Positions 17,424 through 26,052 are shown, counted from the first letter of the stretch. The stretch: 64,000 nt of DNA from Blautia sp. An81 (GCF_002161285.1 NZ_NFHH01000002.1:124001-188000), one strand, 5' to 3'. Made by a program: numbers and translations. The notes: generated from the sequence alone by a model not told the origin.

Positions 17424-17770
17424 ATGAAGCTGACTTATACAAATGTGAATGGATATCTGATTCCTAATCTCACCTATAAATCCGGTGAGCAGATGGAACA
17501 ACTTGGGAAATATGGATTTTTACGCAGAGACTATTTGAAGAATCACAGAAATTCGCTGTATCAGGTAATGCTCCTGCAAGACAGCATTAGTGAGCATCTG
17601 CTGGAAGTAGACAGGCAGCCAGAGAACGGGAAGAAATTATTCTGAAACAGCTAGAGAAAAAAGAGCCTTTGCCGGATAAAGAGAAAGATCAGATGGCATG
17701 GGTAAGAGCTGCCAATCAACACAGAGCGATTGCGGAAGAGATCATCCTGAAGGAATTGATTTATATCTAA
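17424..17770 (+). pseudogene. TnpV family transposon-encoded protein, frameshifted
   Basis: ATG 17424 after AAAGGAGAG encodes MKLTYTNVNGYLIPNLTY and GKYGFLRRDYLKNHRNSLYQ, typical of TnpV (about 115 residues). Around 17613 the frame shifts. The rest, EEIILKQLEKKEPLPDKEK and then AIAEEIILKELIYI, continues in the next frame to TAA 17768-17770. It is a transposon accessory gene inactivated by one frameshift. Confidence 0.75.
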
Positions 17771-17932
17771 ATGAATGTGATGAGGTCGTGGAATGCGACC
17801 TCATTGTTGTATGAGAATATAAAATTGCAGTAGGCAGAACGGTCTAAAAAGGGTAAAATAGAAATATCAGTTTGTAATTTTGGATTGAAAAATTGCAATA
17901 TTATCACTGTTAACAGGAAGGAGGGCTTTCTG

Positions 17933-18817
17933 ATGAATAAAGCGTTTTATGGAGAAATTAAGAAAATACTTTCAGATGCAAGAAATAAAGTTTATCAGAC
18001 TGCCAACTTTGCCATGGTGGAAGCTTACTGGCAGATTGGAAAGTCTATTGTTGAAGAACAAAACGGAGAAGAACGTGCAGAATACGGAACAGGATTGCTC
18101 AAGGAACTGTCGAATCAGATGACACGAGATTTTGGAAAAGGTTTTACGGTAGCAAATCTGAAAAATATGCGGCAGTTTTATCTGACGTTCCCAAATAGCT
18201 ACGCACTGCGTAGCGAATTGAGTTGGACGCATTATCGACTTTTAATGCGTGTAGAAAATGTTGCACAGGAGATTCAAACATTAGAACAGGGAAAAACACC
18301 GGAGGATATTATTCGTGATCCATATGTGCTGGAATTCCTTGGATTGTCTCCGAATGATGATTTTTATGAAAGTGACTTGGAACAGGCTCTTATTACACAT
18401 TTACAAAAGTTTTTATTGGAATTAGGATGAGGATTTTCTTTTGTTGCCAGGAAAAAAAGAATTACGTTTGATGGATGCCATTTTAGAATAGATCTTGTTT
18501 TTTACAATTATATTTTAAAATGTTTTGTGCTTATTGACTTGAAGATTGGTGATTTGACACATCAGGATTTAGGACAGATGCAAATGTATGTGCATTATTA
18601 TGAACGAGAATTGATGAACGAAGGAGATAATCCGCCGATTGGAATTGTGTTATGTGCAGATAAGAGTGATGCAGTTGTACGATATACATTGCCAGAAAGT
18701 GAAACACAGGTTTTGGCTTCAAAATGTAAATTATATCTTCCTTCAGAAGAAGAATTACTGAAAGAGTTAAAAAGGGAATATCAGGCAATGGAAGCTGCAC
18801 AACCAGACAAAAAATAG
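17933..18817 (+). pseudogene. YhcG/DUF1016 PD-(D/E)XK nuclease with one internal TGA
   Basis: ATG 17933 follows AAGGAGGG. The DUF1016_N part reads VEAYWQIGKSIVEEQNGEER and FGKGFTVANLKNMRQFYLTF. The nuclease part reads FRIDLVFYNYILKCFVLIDL, then KIGDLTHQDLGQMQMYVHYY. The two halves are in the same frame and separated only by TGA 18428-18430 in LLELG-stop-GFSFVARKKR, where homologues have a charged residue such as Arg. It is otherwise full length (294 codons). These nucleases occur with restriction and mobile elements. Confidence 0.8.
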
Positions 18818-19046
18818 AAACTTTATTGGTTAATGGAGTAGATATAAAGACAGGCGTGAGTCATAAAAAATATGACTTGGTCAAAATCCATTCCACTTGC
18901 TGTAAACTGTCAGGAATGCTATATTATAAGAAATATCTGTCGTACTGTACAGTTGTACCAAAAATAAAATGTATGGGAAAGACGGTGAAAAAATGATACC
19001 GCCTGTAAGAATACACGGACGGAAATGGGATGTGGAGGAATGGAGC

Positions 19047-19754
19047 ATGTTTAAAGAAATTAGAGATGAACGGGCTTTCAACGGGATTTTAAATCAGATT
19101 ATAGAGAACATTCAGAATGGCAGTCTCAAAGCGGGCGATGCCCTTCCGGCGGAGCGGACAATGGCGGAGATCATGGGAGTATCCAGACCGGCAGTCAGAG
19201 AAGCTTTGAGAGCACTGGAACTGCTGGGAATAGTCAAGCCGGTGCCGGGAGGCGGAAATTATATTACGGAGGACCTGGATACCTGGCTGATCGAACCTTT
19301 ATCCATACTTTTTAAATTAAATAATGGATATCTGCGCCAGAATCAGCAGTTCCGTGCGGCACTGGAGCGAGAAGCGGCAATTCTTGCGGCACGAAAGTGC
19401 ACACCGCTGGATGCAGCAGAATTATGGGTGATTCTTGCACGGCTGGACGCCGCAGAAGATGAAAAGATACGGGGTGAACTGGATCGCGAACTTCACAAGA
19501 AGATTGCAAAGATCGCAGATAACCCGATGGTTTACAGTGTCCTTGCGGCAGCAGATCAGCTTACTGAGAATATTGTTTCCGGGACGAGAGACTACATTAT
19601 GAAAAAGAATAATTCTGTCAGAGAGGTTGATGACCAGCATCATCGGCTTGTTAAGGCAATCATCAACGGAGATGTAGAACAGGCGGAACGATGTATGTCC
19701 GAACATATGGATACGATTGAACGTTATATGGAAGAAATGCAAAAAAAATCCTGA
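19047..19754 (+). CDS. FadR-type GntR transcriptional regulator
   Basis: 235 residues from ATG 19047, which follows GTGGAGGAATGG; an in-frame ATG at 18969 is less well supported. N-terminal winged helix: IENIQNGSLKAGDALPAERT, then MGVSRPAVREALRALELLGI and PVPGGGNYI. The C-terminal FCD ligand domain has ALEREAAILAARK and the metal-site type residues DRELHKKIAKIADNP and MSEHMDTIERYMEE. FCD regulators usually sense small carboxylates; the adjacent malate/lactate genes fit this. The gap 18818-19046 holds no gene. Confidence 0.88.
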   Translation: MFKEIRDERAFNGILNQIIENIQNGSLKAGDALPAERTMAEIMGVSRPAVREALRALELLGIVKPVPGGGNYITEDLDTWLIEPLSILFKLNNGYLRQNQQFRAALEREAAILAARKCTPLDAAELWVILARLDAAEDEKIRGELDRELHKKIAKIADNPMVYSVLAAADQLTENIVSGTRDYIMKKNNSVREVDDQHHRLVKAIINGDVEQAERCMSEHMDTIERYMEEMQKKS

Positions 19755-19797
19755 GAAATTTTGGGCATTTTTACAGGGTAAATTGATATGACCTCTA

Positions 19798-19872
19798 TTG
19801 CGTTTTGGTAATACCGGCGGTATAATTAAAATGTAAATTGGTAATGCCGATAAATAAAACTGGCAACACCAG
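19798..19872 (+). promoter_or_regulatory. Promoter with three phased FadR-type operator repeats
   Basis: TTGCGT (19798-19803), 17 bp, TATAAT (19821-19826). Three copies of TGGYAAYRCC lie at 19806-19815, 19839-19848 and 19861-19870; their starts are 33 and 22 bp apart, all on one DNA face. The first runs into the palindrome ATACCG-G-CGGTAT (19811-19823), which overlaps the -10 box. The last lies in CTGGCAACACCAG just before the ribosome site. Confidence 0.7.
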
Positions 19873-19888
19873 AAGGAGGGACGAAACA

Positions 19889-21019
19889 ATGGGATATGTG
19901 AAATGGTCACATGAGACACTGAATCATTTTTGCGGAGACGTATTCAAGGCGTTTGGTTTTACAGAGGAAGAAAGCAATCAGATCAAGGATGTGCTTCTTA
20001 CGGCTGACCTTTATGGAATAGAAAGTCATGGCATGCAGAGAATGGTGCGTTATCATAAGGGAATCGAAAAGGGAACGATCCATCCGCAGGCAAAGCCTGA
20101 AATTGTATTTGAAACACCGATATCTGCAGTGATTGATGGTCATAATGGAATGGGACAGCTTATTTCCGTTTATGCAATGAAAAAAGCAATCGAAAAAGCC
20201 AAAAAGACCGGAGTTGGAATTGTAACTGTCCGTGAGTCTAATCATTTCGGTATCGCTGGATATTATGCAAAGATGGCATGCGATGAGGGACTTCTGGGAA
20301 TGGCCTGTACAAATTCAGAGGCTATTATGGTTCCTACGTTTGGCAAAAAAGCCATGCTTGGATCAAACCCAATCGCAGTAGCTATGCCGGCAGACCCGTA
20401 TCCGTTTTTCTTTGACTGTTCTACCACGGTAGTTACAAGAGGAAAACTCGAAATGTACAATAAAATGGAGAAACCACTTCCGGATGGATGGGCCCTGGAC
20501 AAAGATGGTCATGCAAGTACAGATGCACCGGATGTCCTTTCCAATATTGTTGCAAAGAAGGGCGGTGGAATCATGCCCCTTGGTGGAAATGAAGAGGTTA
20601 CAGGAAGCCACAAGGGATATGGATATGGTATGCTGTGTGAACTATTCAGTTCCATTCTTTCTATGGGTGTTACTTCGGATCATTGCTGCACATTCCCGGA
20701 TAAAACAGGAATCTGTCATGGATTTATGGCAATCGATCCGGCTGCATTTGGTGATCCTCAAGCAATCCGCAGACACTTTTCAGAATACCTGGAAGCTTTG
20801 AGAGAAAGTCCGAAGGCAGAAGGCAAAGATCGTATTTATACACATGGTGAAAAAGAAGTTTTGGCAGAAAAAGATAGAAGAGAGCATGGATTACCTGTAA
20901 ACGATAATACGATGGTCGAACTTGCTAATCTGTGTGGATATCTCGGACTTGACTTTAATAAATATTTTGATGGATATGAGCTTCCAAAAGAAAGCAAATT
21001 CTTTACCGGTAATTATTAA
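19889..21019 (+). CDS. Ldh family oxidoreductase (malate / L-lactate dehydrogenase, type 2)
   Basis: 376 residues from ATG 19889 with AAGGAGGGA at 19873-19881; an upstream in-frame start at 19838 lies within the operator region. It is an NAD(P)-dependent cytoplasmic dehydrogenase acting on 2-hydroxy acids such as malate, lactate or ureidoglycolate. Visible: ADLYGIESHGMQRMVRYHKG, VTVRESNHFGIAGYYAKMA, FGKKAMLGSNPIAVAMP and EVTGSHKGYGYGMLCELFSS, all family hallmarks including the catalytic His of SNHFG. Followed 98 bp later by malic enzyme. Confidence 0.9.
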   Translation: MGYVKWSHETLNHFCGDVFKAFGFTEEESNQIKDVLLTADLYGIESHGMQRMVRYHKGIEKGTIHPQAKPEIVFETPISAVIDGHNGMGQLISVYAMKKAIEKAKKTGVGIVTVRESNHFGIAGYYAKMACDEGLLGMACTNSEAIMVPTFGKKAMLGSNPIAVAMPADPYPFFFDCSTTVVTRGKLEMYNKMEKPLPDGWALDKDGHASTDAPDVLSNIVAKKGGGIMPLGGNEEVTGSHKGYGYGMLCELFSSILSMGVTSDHCCTFPDKTGICHGFMAIDPAAFGDPQAIRRHFSEYLEALRESPKAEGKDRIYTHGEKEVLAEKDRREHGLPVNDNTMVELANLCGYLGLDFNKYFDGYELPKESKFFTGNY

Positions 21020-21117
21020 TAGATTAGAAGATTGCTGTGAACGGAGTGAACAGCAACAATAGAAGAGTCGAATGATACGGTTTCGCAAAATTTAAGATAC
21101 CAGGGAGGACAATAGAA

Positions 21118-22293
21118 ATGGATTATGCAAAAGAATCTTTAAGACTGCATGGAGAATGGAAAGGTAAGATTGAAGTTGTAACAAGAGTACCTGTAGAAAA
21201 TAAGGATGATCTGTCACTTGCCTATACACCAGGTGTTGCACAGCCTTGTCTCGAAATCCAGAAGGATGTGGATAAATCTTATGATCTTACCAGAAGATGG
21301 AACATGTGTCTGGTAGTAACTGACGGTTCAGCTGTTCTTGGACTTGGAAATATCGGACCAGAGGCCGGAATGCCGGTAATGGAAGGAAAATGTGTACTTT
21401 TCAAGGCATTTGGCGATGTAGATGCATTCCCTCTTTGTATCAAGAGCAATGATGTAGATGAGATCGTTAATACAATTTATCTGATCTCCGGTTCTTTTGG
21501 CGGAGTAAATCTGGAAGATATTTCAGCACCGAGATGTTTTGAAATTGAGAAGAAATTAAAAGAAAAATGTGATATCCCGATTTTCCACGACGATCAGCAT
21601 GGTACAGCGATTATCACTCTTGCCGGTCTGACCAACGCACTGAAGGTTGTAGGAAAGAAAAAAGAAGATGTTCGTATCGTTATGAACGGAGCAGGAGCTG
21701 CTGCAATTTCTATTGCACGTCTCCTTCTGACAGCAGGATTCAAAGATATCACTCTCTGCGACAGAAAGGGTGCAATCTACGAGGGACGCCCGGAAGGCAT
21801 GAATCCGATCAAAGAAGAAATGGCTAAAGTTACTAACCTGGCTAAAAAATCCGGTTCTCTTGCAGAGATGCTGGTTGGCGCTGATGTATTTATCGGTGTT
21901 TCAGCACCGGGTGCTGTTACAACAGAGATGGTTAAGACCATGAACAAAGATGCAGTTGTTTTTGCATGTGCGAACCCGACTCCGGAGATTTTCCCGGATG
22001 ATGCAAAGGCAGGCGGAGCAAAAGTTGTTTCCACAGGAAGAAGTGATTTTCCGAATCAGATCAACAACGTACTTGCTTTCCCGGGAATCTTCCGTGGTGC
22101 ATTTGATGTGAGAGCAAAAGAAATCAATGACGAAATGAAATTGGCAGCGTCTGAAGCACTTGCAAATCTGATCACAGATGAGGAACTTTCTCCGGAGTAT
22201 ATTATTCCGAAGGCATTTGATAAGCGAGTAGGACCAGCGGTAGCCAAAGCGGTTGCTGAGGCAGCAAAGAGAACCGGTGTAGCTCGTATTTAA
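21118..22293 (+). CDS. NAD(P)-dependent malic enzyme
   Basis: 391 residues, the short bacterial form without a phosphotransacetylase extension. It decarboxylates malate to pyruvate in the cytoplasm. Conserved parts: SLAYTPGVAQPCLEI with the catalytic Tyr region, GLGNIGPEAGMPVMEGKC, metal ligands in CFEIEKKL and IFHDDQHGTAIITLAG, and the Rossmann loop MNGAGAAAISIARLLL. AGGGAGGACAATAG precedes the ATG. With the Ldh enzyme and FadR regulator it makes a small malate/lactate module without a transporter. A short frame after it (22296-22376, AGVTPESHETALKVMKAC) is unassigned. Confidence 0.93.
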   Translation: MDYAKESLRLHGEWKGKIEVVTRVPVENKDDLSLAYTPGVAQPCLEIQKDVDKSYDLTRRWNMCLVVTDGSAVLGLGNIGPEAGMPVMEGKCVLFKAFGDVDAFPLCIKSNDVDEIVNTIYLISGSFGGVNLEDISAPRCFEIEKKLKEKCDIPIFHDDQHGTAIITLAGLTNALKVVGKKKEDVRIVMNGAGAAAISIARLLLTAGFKDITLCDRKGAIYEGRPEGMNPIKEEMAKVTNLAKKSGSLAEMLVGADVFIGVSAPGAVTTEMVKTMNKDAVVFACANPTPEIFPDDAKAGGAKVVSTGRSDFPNQINNVLAFPGIFRGAFDVRAKEINDEMKLAASEALANLITDEELSPEYIIPKAFDKRVGPAVAKAVAEAAKRTGVARI

Positions 22294-22461
22294 ACGAGAT
22301 ACGCAGGGGTAACACCGGAAAGTCATGAGACTGCACTGAAGGTTATGAAAGCGTGCCAGATAGAGGTTGTCGAATGAACGGATTACAAAAAGATATAGAA
22401 TAAAGTAAAGCAGAAGGGGCTGTCGGTTAATATCACATTTCGGCATCCTCAGTAGCAATTG

Positions 22462-22520
22462 AAAGGATCCCTGCAAGGACAAGGCTTGTTAGCCTTCCAC
22501 CTTGCGTAGGATCCTTTTTT
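22462..22520 (+). terminator. Rho-independent terminator after malic enzyme gene
   Basis: AAAGGATCC pairs with GGATCCTTT, then GCAAGG pairs with CCTTGC, and AAGGCT-TGTT-AGCCTT forms the tip. A run of six T ends the structure. The gap from here to the recombinase promoter has no gene. Confidence 0.85.
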
Positions 22521-22760
22521 CTATGAAAGATGAAATTTATTTTTGGCCGCAAAAATCCCTTGTCTGGATTTTTACAGCCACACTTTTGATCAAGCTGTTT
22601 TTTTCGGTGTTTTTCCCTCAAACTTCTTTAATTTTTCATTGAGAAAACGGCAGTATTTATTTATATTCCTTCCGATTGCGGTCCGCTCAAGAGATTAAAA
22701 GATAAATAAAAGTAGAGTAGTTTGAGATGGGATTAATTTCAATAATTTTCTCTTTTTCTG

Positions 22761-22800
22761 TTTAAGAATCTTTATTTTGATATATAATATAGATGTAACA
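22761..22800 (+). promoter_or_regulatory. Recombinase promoter carrying a copy of the att arm
   Basis: TATAAT at 22783-22788 with a weak -35 (TTTAAG, 22761-22766). The sequence ATATAGATGTAACA at 22787-22800 is identical to 14 bp of the left junction (11937-11950) and overlaps the end of the -10 box and the start region. Recombinase binding here would give autoregulation. Confidence 0.55.
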
Positions 22801-22831
22801 GAAAATTAATTTGATACAGAGAGGTAACACT

Positions 22832-24400
22832 ATGAAGATAGCAGCCTATTGCCGTGTTTCCACAGATAAAGCCGACCAGCTTAACAGTTTAGAAGCTCAA
22901 AAGGAATTTTTCTCCGAATATACGCAGCGTACCGGAGATGTGTTAGTAAAATTATATGCAGATGAAGGTATTTCCGGAACGAAAATAAAAAATCGTAAAG
23001 AATTTCTTCGTATGATGTCTGATGCAGAAAAGGGAATGTTTGATATGGTCGTTGTAAAGGATATTTCTCGTTTTGCCAGAAATACCGTAGATCTTTTACA
23101 GAATGTTCGCAAGTTGAAAGCGTTAGGTATTGAAACACAGTTCCTTACAGCGAATATGACAAGTATGGGAAATAGTGAGTTTGTTCTCACCATCTTTGGA
23201 GCATTGGCTCAGGAAGAAAGTGCCAATACATCTAAGCGAGTGAAATTTGGAAAGAAACTAAATGCAGAAAAAGGACGAGTTCCCAACATTGTGTACGGAT
23301 ACGATAAAACAATCGGAGATTATTTCAATCTTGAGATTAACAAAGAAGAATCGAAGGTTGTAAAGCAAATTTATAAGTGGTACACAGAGGAGGGTTACGG
23401 TGCTGCCAAGATTTCCAATATGCTGAATGAAAAGGGGTATCGGACAAAGAGAAACTGCAAATGGAGTCAAAATGCCATCTGTCGGATTTTGACCAATGAG
23501 ATTTATACGGGAAAGATTATCAATGGAAAGCAGGAAATCAGTGATTTTCTGACTGGTCAGAGAAGAGAGAAGGATGAAACGGAATGGCTTGTTGTGGAAC
23601 GTCCGGAGCTTCGTATGATTGAAGATGAGGTGTTTGAAAAAGCACAGGAAATTCTTCGTGGAAGAAACGATGCATTTAACTTGAATCATGAACGTCAAAG
23701 CAACAAATATTTATTTTCTACGTTGATTAAATGTAAAGAATGTGGATGGTCGTTTAGAAGAACAGTCCGTACTTACAAAAATACGTATGTGCGTTGGGTT
23801 TGTTCCGGAAGAAATGGAAAGGGAGCAGACAGTTGTCCAAATAAAACTGCCGTGGATGAAGAAGAATTAATCCAGGTTTTACAGGAATATTTCAATCGGA
23901 TTCTACAGCAAAAAAATAAAGTGATTGATTATGTAGTGAAAGAATTTCAAAGAGTGTACAAAGCAAAAGATGAAAATGCAGAGTACGAGAAGGAATTGAA
24001 TTTGCAGATTGCCAGATTACAGAGAATGCGACAGAAATATATGGACATGTATACTGATGATTTGATTTCAAGAGAAGAATTGAATGATAAGTTGGGTGGT
24101 ACTCGTCAAGAACTGGCTCGTCTGGAAAATGAATTGAAAATGGTATCCAGTAATTTGACAAAAGGAGATCAGATGGAAAAAATCTTAAATGATACCTTTA
24201 AGCAGATTGAGGATATTACAGATGTTCATGAGATGACCAATGTACAGTTAAAGAGACTGATTAAGAAAATAGAAGTAGACAAAGATGGAAATGTGGATAT
24301 TTACCTTCGATTATTGGGAGATTTGGGATTAAATGAAAGCATTTTAGTGGAAGACGAATGTGAAAATAAAACAGTTCTAAATAGTAATGACCAAACATAA
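22832..24400 (+). CDS. Large serine recombinase of the spoIIID element
   Basis: 522 residues from ATG 22832 after GAGAGGTAAC. Domains: catalytic resolvase fold about 1-150 (AAYCRVSTDKADQLNSLEAQ with the nucleophile Ser10, ADEGISGTKIKNR, VVVKDISRFARNTVDLLQNV), recombinase DNA-binding domain about 155-270, zinc ribbon (IKCKECGWSFRRT ... WVCSGRN ... DSCPN), then a coiled coil about 380-460. It is complete and looks active. It reads toward the right junction and its last codon and stop, ACA TAA, lie in the ACATA att core. It is the likely enzyme for integration into and excision from spoIIID. Confidence 0.93.
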   Translation: MKIAAYCRVSTDKADQLNSLEAQKEFFSEYTQRTGDVLVKLYADEGISGTKIKNRKEFLRMMSDAEKGMFDMVVVKDISRFARNTVDLLQNVRKLKALGIETQFLTANMTSMGNSEFVLTIFGALAQEESANTSKRVKFGKKLNAEKGRVPNIVYGYDKTIGDYFNLEINKEESKVVKQIYKWYTEEGYGAAKISNMLNEKGYRTKRNCKWSQNAICRILTNEIYTGKIINGKQEISDFLTGQRREKDETEWLVVERPELRMIEDEVFEKAQEILRGRNDAFNLNHERQSNKYLFSTLIKCKECGWSFRRTVRTYKNTYVRWVCSGRNGKGADSCPNKTAVDEEELIQVLQEYFNRILQQKNKVIDYVVKEFQRVYKAKDENAEYEKELNLQIARLQRMRQKYMDMYTDDLISREELNDKLGGTRQELARLENELKMVSSNLTKGDQMEKILNDTFKQIEDITDVHEMTNVQLKRLIKKIEVDKDGNVDIYLRLLGDLGLNESILVEDECENKTVLNSNDQT

Positions 24401-24410
24401 AGATGTCACC
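24395..24410 (+). repeat. Right attachment junction (attR) of the spoIIID element
   Basis: ACATA at 24395-24399 matches the left junction; AAGATGTCACC then continues into spoIIID. The mismatch right after ACATA (A here, T at the left) places the crossover within ACATA, because only then is the conserved Lys codon after STVH restored. Confidence 0.75.
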
Positions 24411-24539
24411 GAACGTCTTCTCCAGATCAACCCCTCTCTTGCGGCCCGGGCCAGAGTGGTGCTGGACGTAAACAAATCAGAACGGCATATCCGGGGCGGA
24501 CTGGCTACCAGGGAGAAATACCTGCATCAGCATGCATAG
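24396..24539 (+). pseudogene. spoIIID: spoIIID, 3' part of a split gene (C-terminal half)
   Basis: Starting with the shared His codon at 24396, the frame reads HKDVTERLLQINPSLAARAR then VVLDVNKSERHIRGGLATRE and KYLHQHA, stop at 24537. This is the C-terminal half of SpoIIID including its basic DNA-contacting tail. In the inserted state an in-frame ATG at 24387 exists but has no ribosome site. Fused to codons 1-38 at 11825-11938 it gives an uninterrupted 84-residue protein, normal for clostridial SpoIIID. Confidence 0.92.
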
Positions 24540-24565
24540 CCGGTCATTTTTCAAGAAATATTGAG

Positions 24566-24609
24566 AAAAGTCTGTGAAAGGGCCCAAGCCCGGAACACAG
24601 ACTTTTTTC
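24566..24609 (+). terminator. spoIIID terminator
   Basis: AAAAGTCTGTG (24566-24576) pairs with CACAGACTTTT (24596-24606), loop of 19 nt, followed by T residues. It shows that spoIIID was a monocistronic gene ending here before the insertion. Confidence 0.8.
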
Positions 24610-24719
24610 TATGCCTGGATTTATAAATGAAGATCGCTTATATAATTCAAAACGACAAAACACATAGAGGATAGCTTTTTTATATTTGGTAAAAATAGAT
24701 AAAAAATAAAAAAGAAAAT

Positions 24720-24765
24720 TGTGAAAAGTCACGTAAATATATAAAAAGGGACTCGAGTCCTTTTT
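24720..24765 (+). promoter_or_regulatory. Crp/Fnr-like site and GC-centred palindrome before the nucleoside operon
   Basis: TGTGA-AAAG-TCACG at 24720-24733 is a 5-4-5 dyad of Crp/Fnr type; the operon encodes a Crp/Fnr regulator. Downstream, the AT-rich TATATA (24738-24743) may be a -10. The perfect-centred palindrome at 24744-24765 (core GGACTCGAGTCC) may be an operator or an early stem-loop in the leader. Assignments are inferred. Confidence 0.5.
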
Positions 24766-24835
24766 CAGATGTTAAATTAAAGGTAAGATGCAGGTAGAAC
24801 AAAGAACGAAAACAAAAAAGAAAGAAGGTATGATT

Positions 24836-25618
24836 ATGAATTACTCAGAAGATGCTAATAAACAATATCACATTCAGGTAGGAAAAGGAGATGTGGGACG
24901 TTATGTGATCCTTCCGGGGGACCCCAAACGCTGTGCTAAGATTGCCAAGTATTTTGACAACCCGGTGATGGTGGCAGACAGCAGGGAGTATGTTACCTAC
25001 ACCGGATATCTGGACGGTGTGAAGGTAAGCGTTACTTCCACAGGAATCGGCGGACCGTCTGCTTCCATCGCCATGGAAGAGCTGACCATGTCAGGAGCAG
25101 ATACTTTTATCCGGATCGGAACCTGCGGAGGCATGCAGCTGGATGTGAAGAGCGGAGACGTTGTCATCGCAAACGGCGCTATCCGCATGGAAGGTACCAG
25201 TAAAGAATATGCGCCTATTGAGTTTCCGGCGGTGGCAGATATCCGGGTGACAAATGCTTTGATCCAGGCAGCAGAGGAGCTGGAAAGCCCTTATCATGTG
25301 GGTGTGGTACAGTGTAAGGACTCTTTCTATGGACAGCATTCTCCGGAAAGAATGCCGGTGAGTTATGAACTTCTCAATAAATGGGAGGCCTGGAAACGGC
25401 TGGGCTGCCTTGCTTCGGAGATGGAATCAGCGGCTCTTTTTGTTGTGGCAAGCCATCTGAGAGTTCGGGCAGGTTCCTGTTTCCTGGTTATGGCAAATCA
25501 GGAGAGAGAAAAAGAAGGCATGGAGAACCCTGTAGTCCATGATACAGATATGGCTATACGGGTGGCGGTACAGGCAATCCGAAATCTGATCAAGGCAGAC
25601 CAAAAGGCAGAGAAATAA
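24836..25618 (+). CDS. udp: Uridine phosphorylase
   Basis: 260 residues from ATG 24836, 8 bp after GAAGG; in-frame upstream starts at 24788 and 24830 are less likely. It cleaves uridine with phosphate to uracil and ribose-1-phosphate. NP-I family motifs: [20 protein letters not shown] (phosphate site), [26 protein letters not shown] and [14 protein letters not shown] (ribose-binding Glu-Met-Glu). It is the first gene of a 12-gene nucleoside operon. Confidence 0.92.
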   Translation: MNYSEDANKQYHIQVGKGDVGRYVILPGDPKRCAKIAKYFDNPVMVADSREYVTYTGYLDGVKVSVTSTGIGGPSASIAMEELTMSGADTFIRIGTCGGMQLDVKSGDVVIANGAIRMEGTSKEYAPIEFPAVADIRVTNALIQAAEELESPYHVGVVQCKDSFYGQHSPERMPVSYELLNKWEAWKRLGCLASEMESAALFVVASHLRVRAGSCFLVMANQEREKEGMENPVVHDTDMAIRVAVQAIRNLIKADQKAEK

Positions 25619-25629
25619 GGGAGGAAATT

Positions 25630-26052
25630 ATGGAAAAAGCAAAGATACAGGAGCTGATCGATACAGCAGTTGCTCAGCTTTCCTACTCTTATACACCATA
25701 TTCCCACTTTAAAGTTGGAGCGGCCCTCCTTGGGAAAAATGGACAGATTTACACGGGATGCAACATTGAAAATGCAGCCTATACTCCTACAAACTGTGCA
25801 GAGAGAACGGCTTTTTTCAAAGCAGTCAGTGAAGGAGTCAGAGATTTTGAGGCCATCTGTATCGTGGGAGGCCCGGAGGGACAGCTTAATGATTATACCC
25901 CTCCCTGCGGAGTCTGCAGGCAGGTTATGATGGAATTCTGCAGTCCAAAGGAATTCCAGATCATACTGGCAAAAGGGAAAGAAGATTATAAAATATACAG
26001 GCTGGAAGAGCTGATGCCCCAGGGATTCGGCCCTGGTAATCTGGCAGACTGA
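25630..26052 (+). CDS. cdd: Cytidine deaminase
   Basis: 140 residues, homotetrameric type length. It deaminates cytidine and deoxycytidine to uridine. Zinc and catalytic motifs: NCAERTAFFKAVSEG (HAE replaced by the usual Firmicute CAE) and PPCGVCRQVMMEF. GGGAGG precedes the ATG 11 bp after udp, so its product feeds the upstream phosphorylase. Confidence 0.95.
   Translation: MEKAKIQELIDTAVAQLSYSYTPYSHFKVGAALLGKNGQIYTGCNIENAAYTPTNCAERTAFFKAVSEGVRDFEAICIVGGPEGQLNDYTPPCGVCRQVMMEFCSPKEFQIILAKGKEDYKIYRLEELMPQGFGPGNLAD

Larger units (their letters stand above)
11935..24399 (+). mobile_element. 12.46-kb intervening element inside spoIIID
   Basis: Bounded by the direct repeat ACATA at 11935-11939 and 24395-24399, which leaves 12,460 bp to be removed by one crossover. 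The last gene is a full-length large serine recombinase reading toward the right junction. Joining the ends gives GGTACATAAAGATGTCAC and restores an 84-codon spoIIID with the family-typical STVHKDVTERL. The interior is a mosaic: IS66, IS256 and IS3 debris, an unknown gene plus GIY-YIG nuclease, small mobile-element genes, and a malate/lactate cassette. Excision during sporulation, as in the sigK skin element, is inferred and not shown. Confidence 0.85.

Noticed and set aside
18428-18430. In-frame TGA read as selenocysteine
   Set aside because: It is not at a catalytic position of the YhcG fold and no SECIS-like hairpin follows; a nonsense mutation is simpler.
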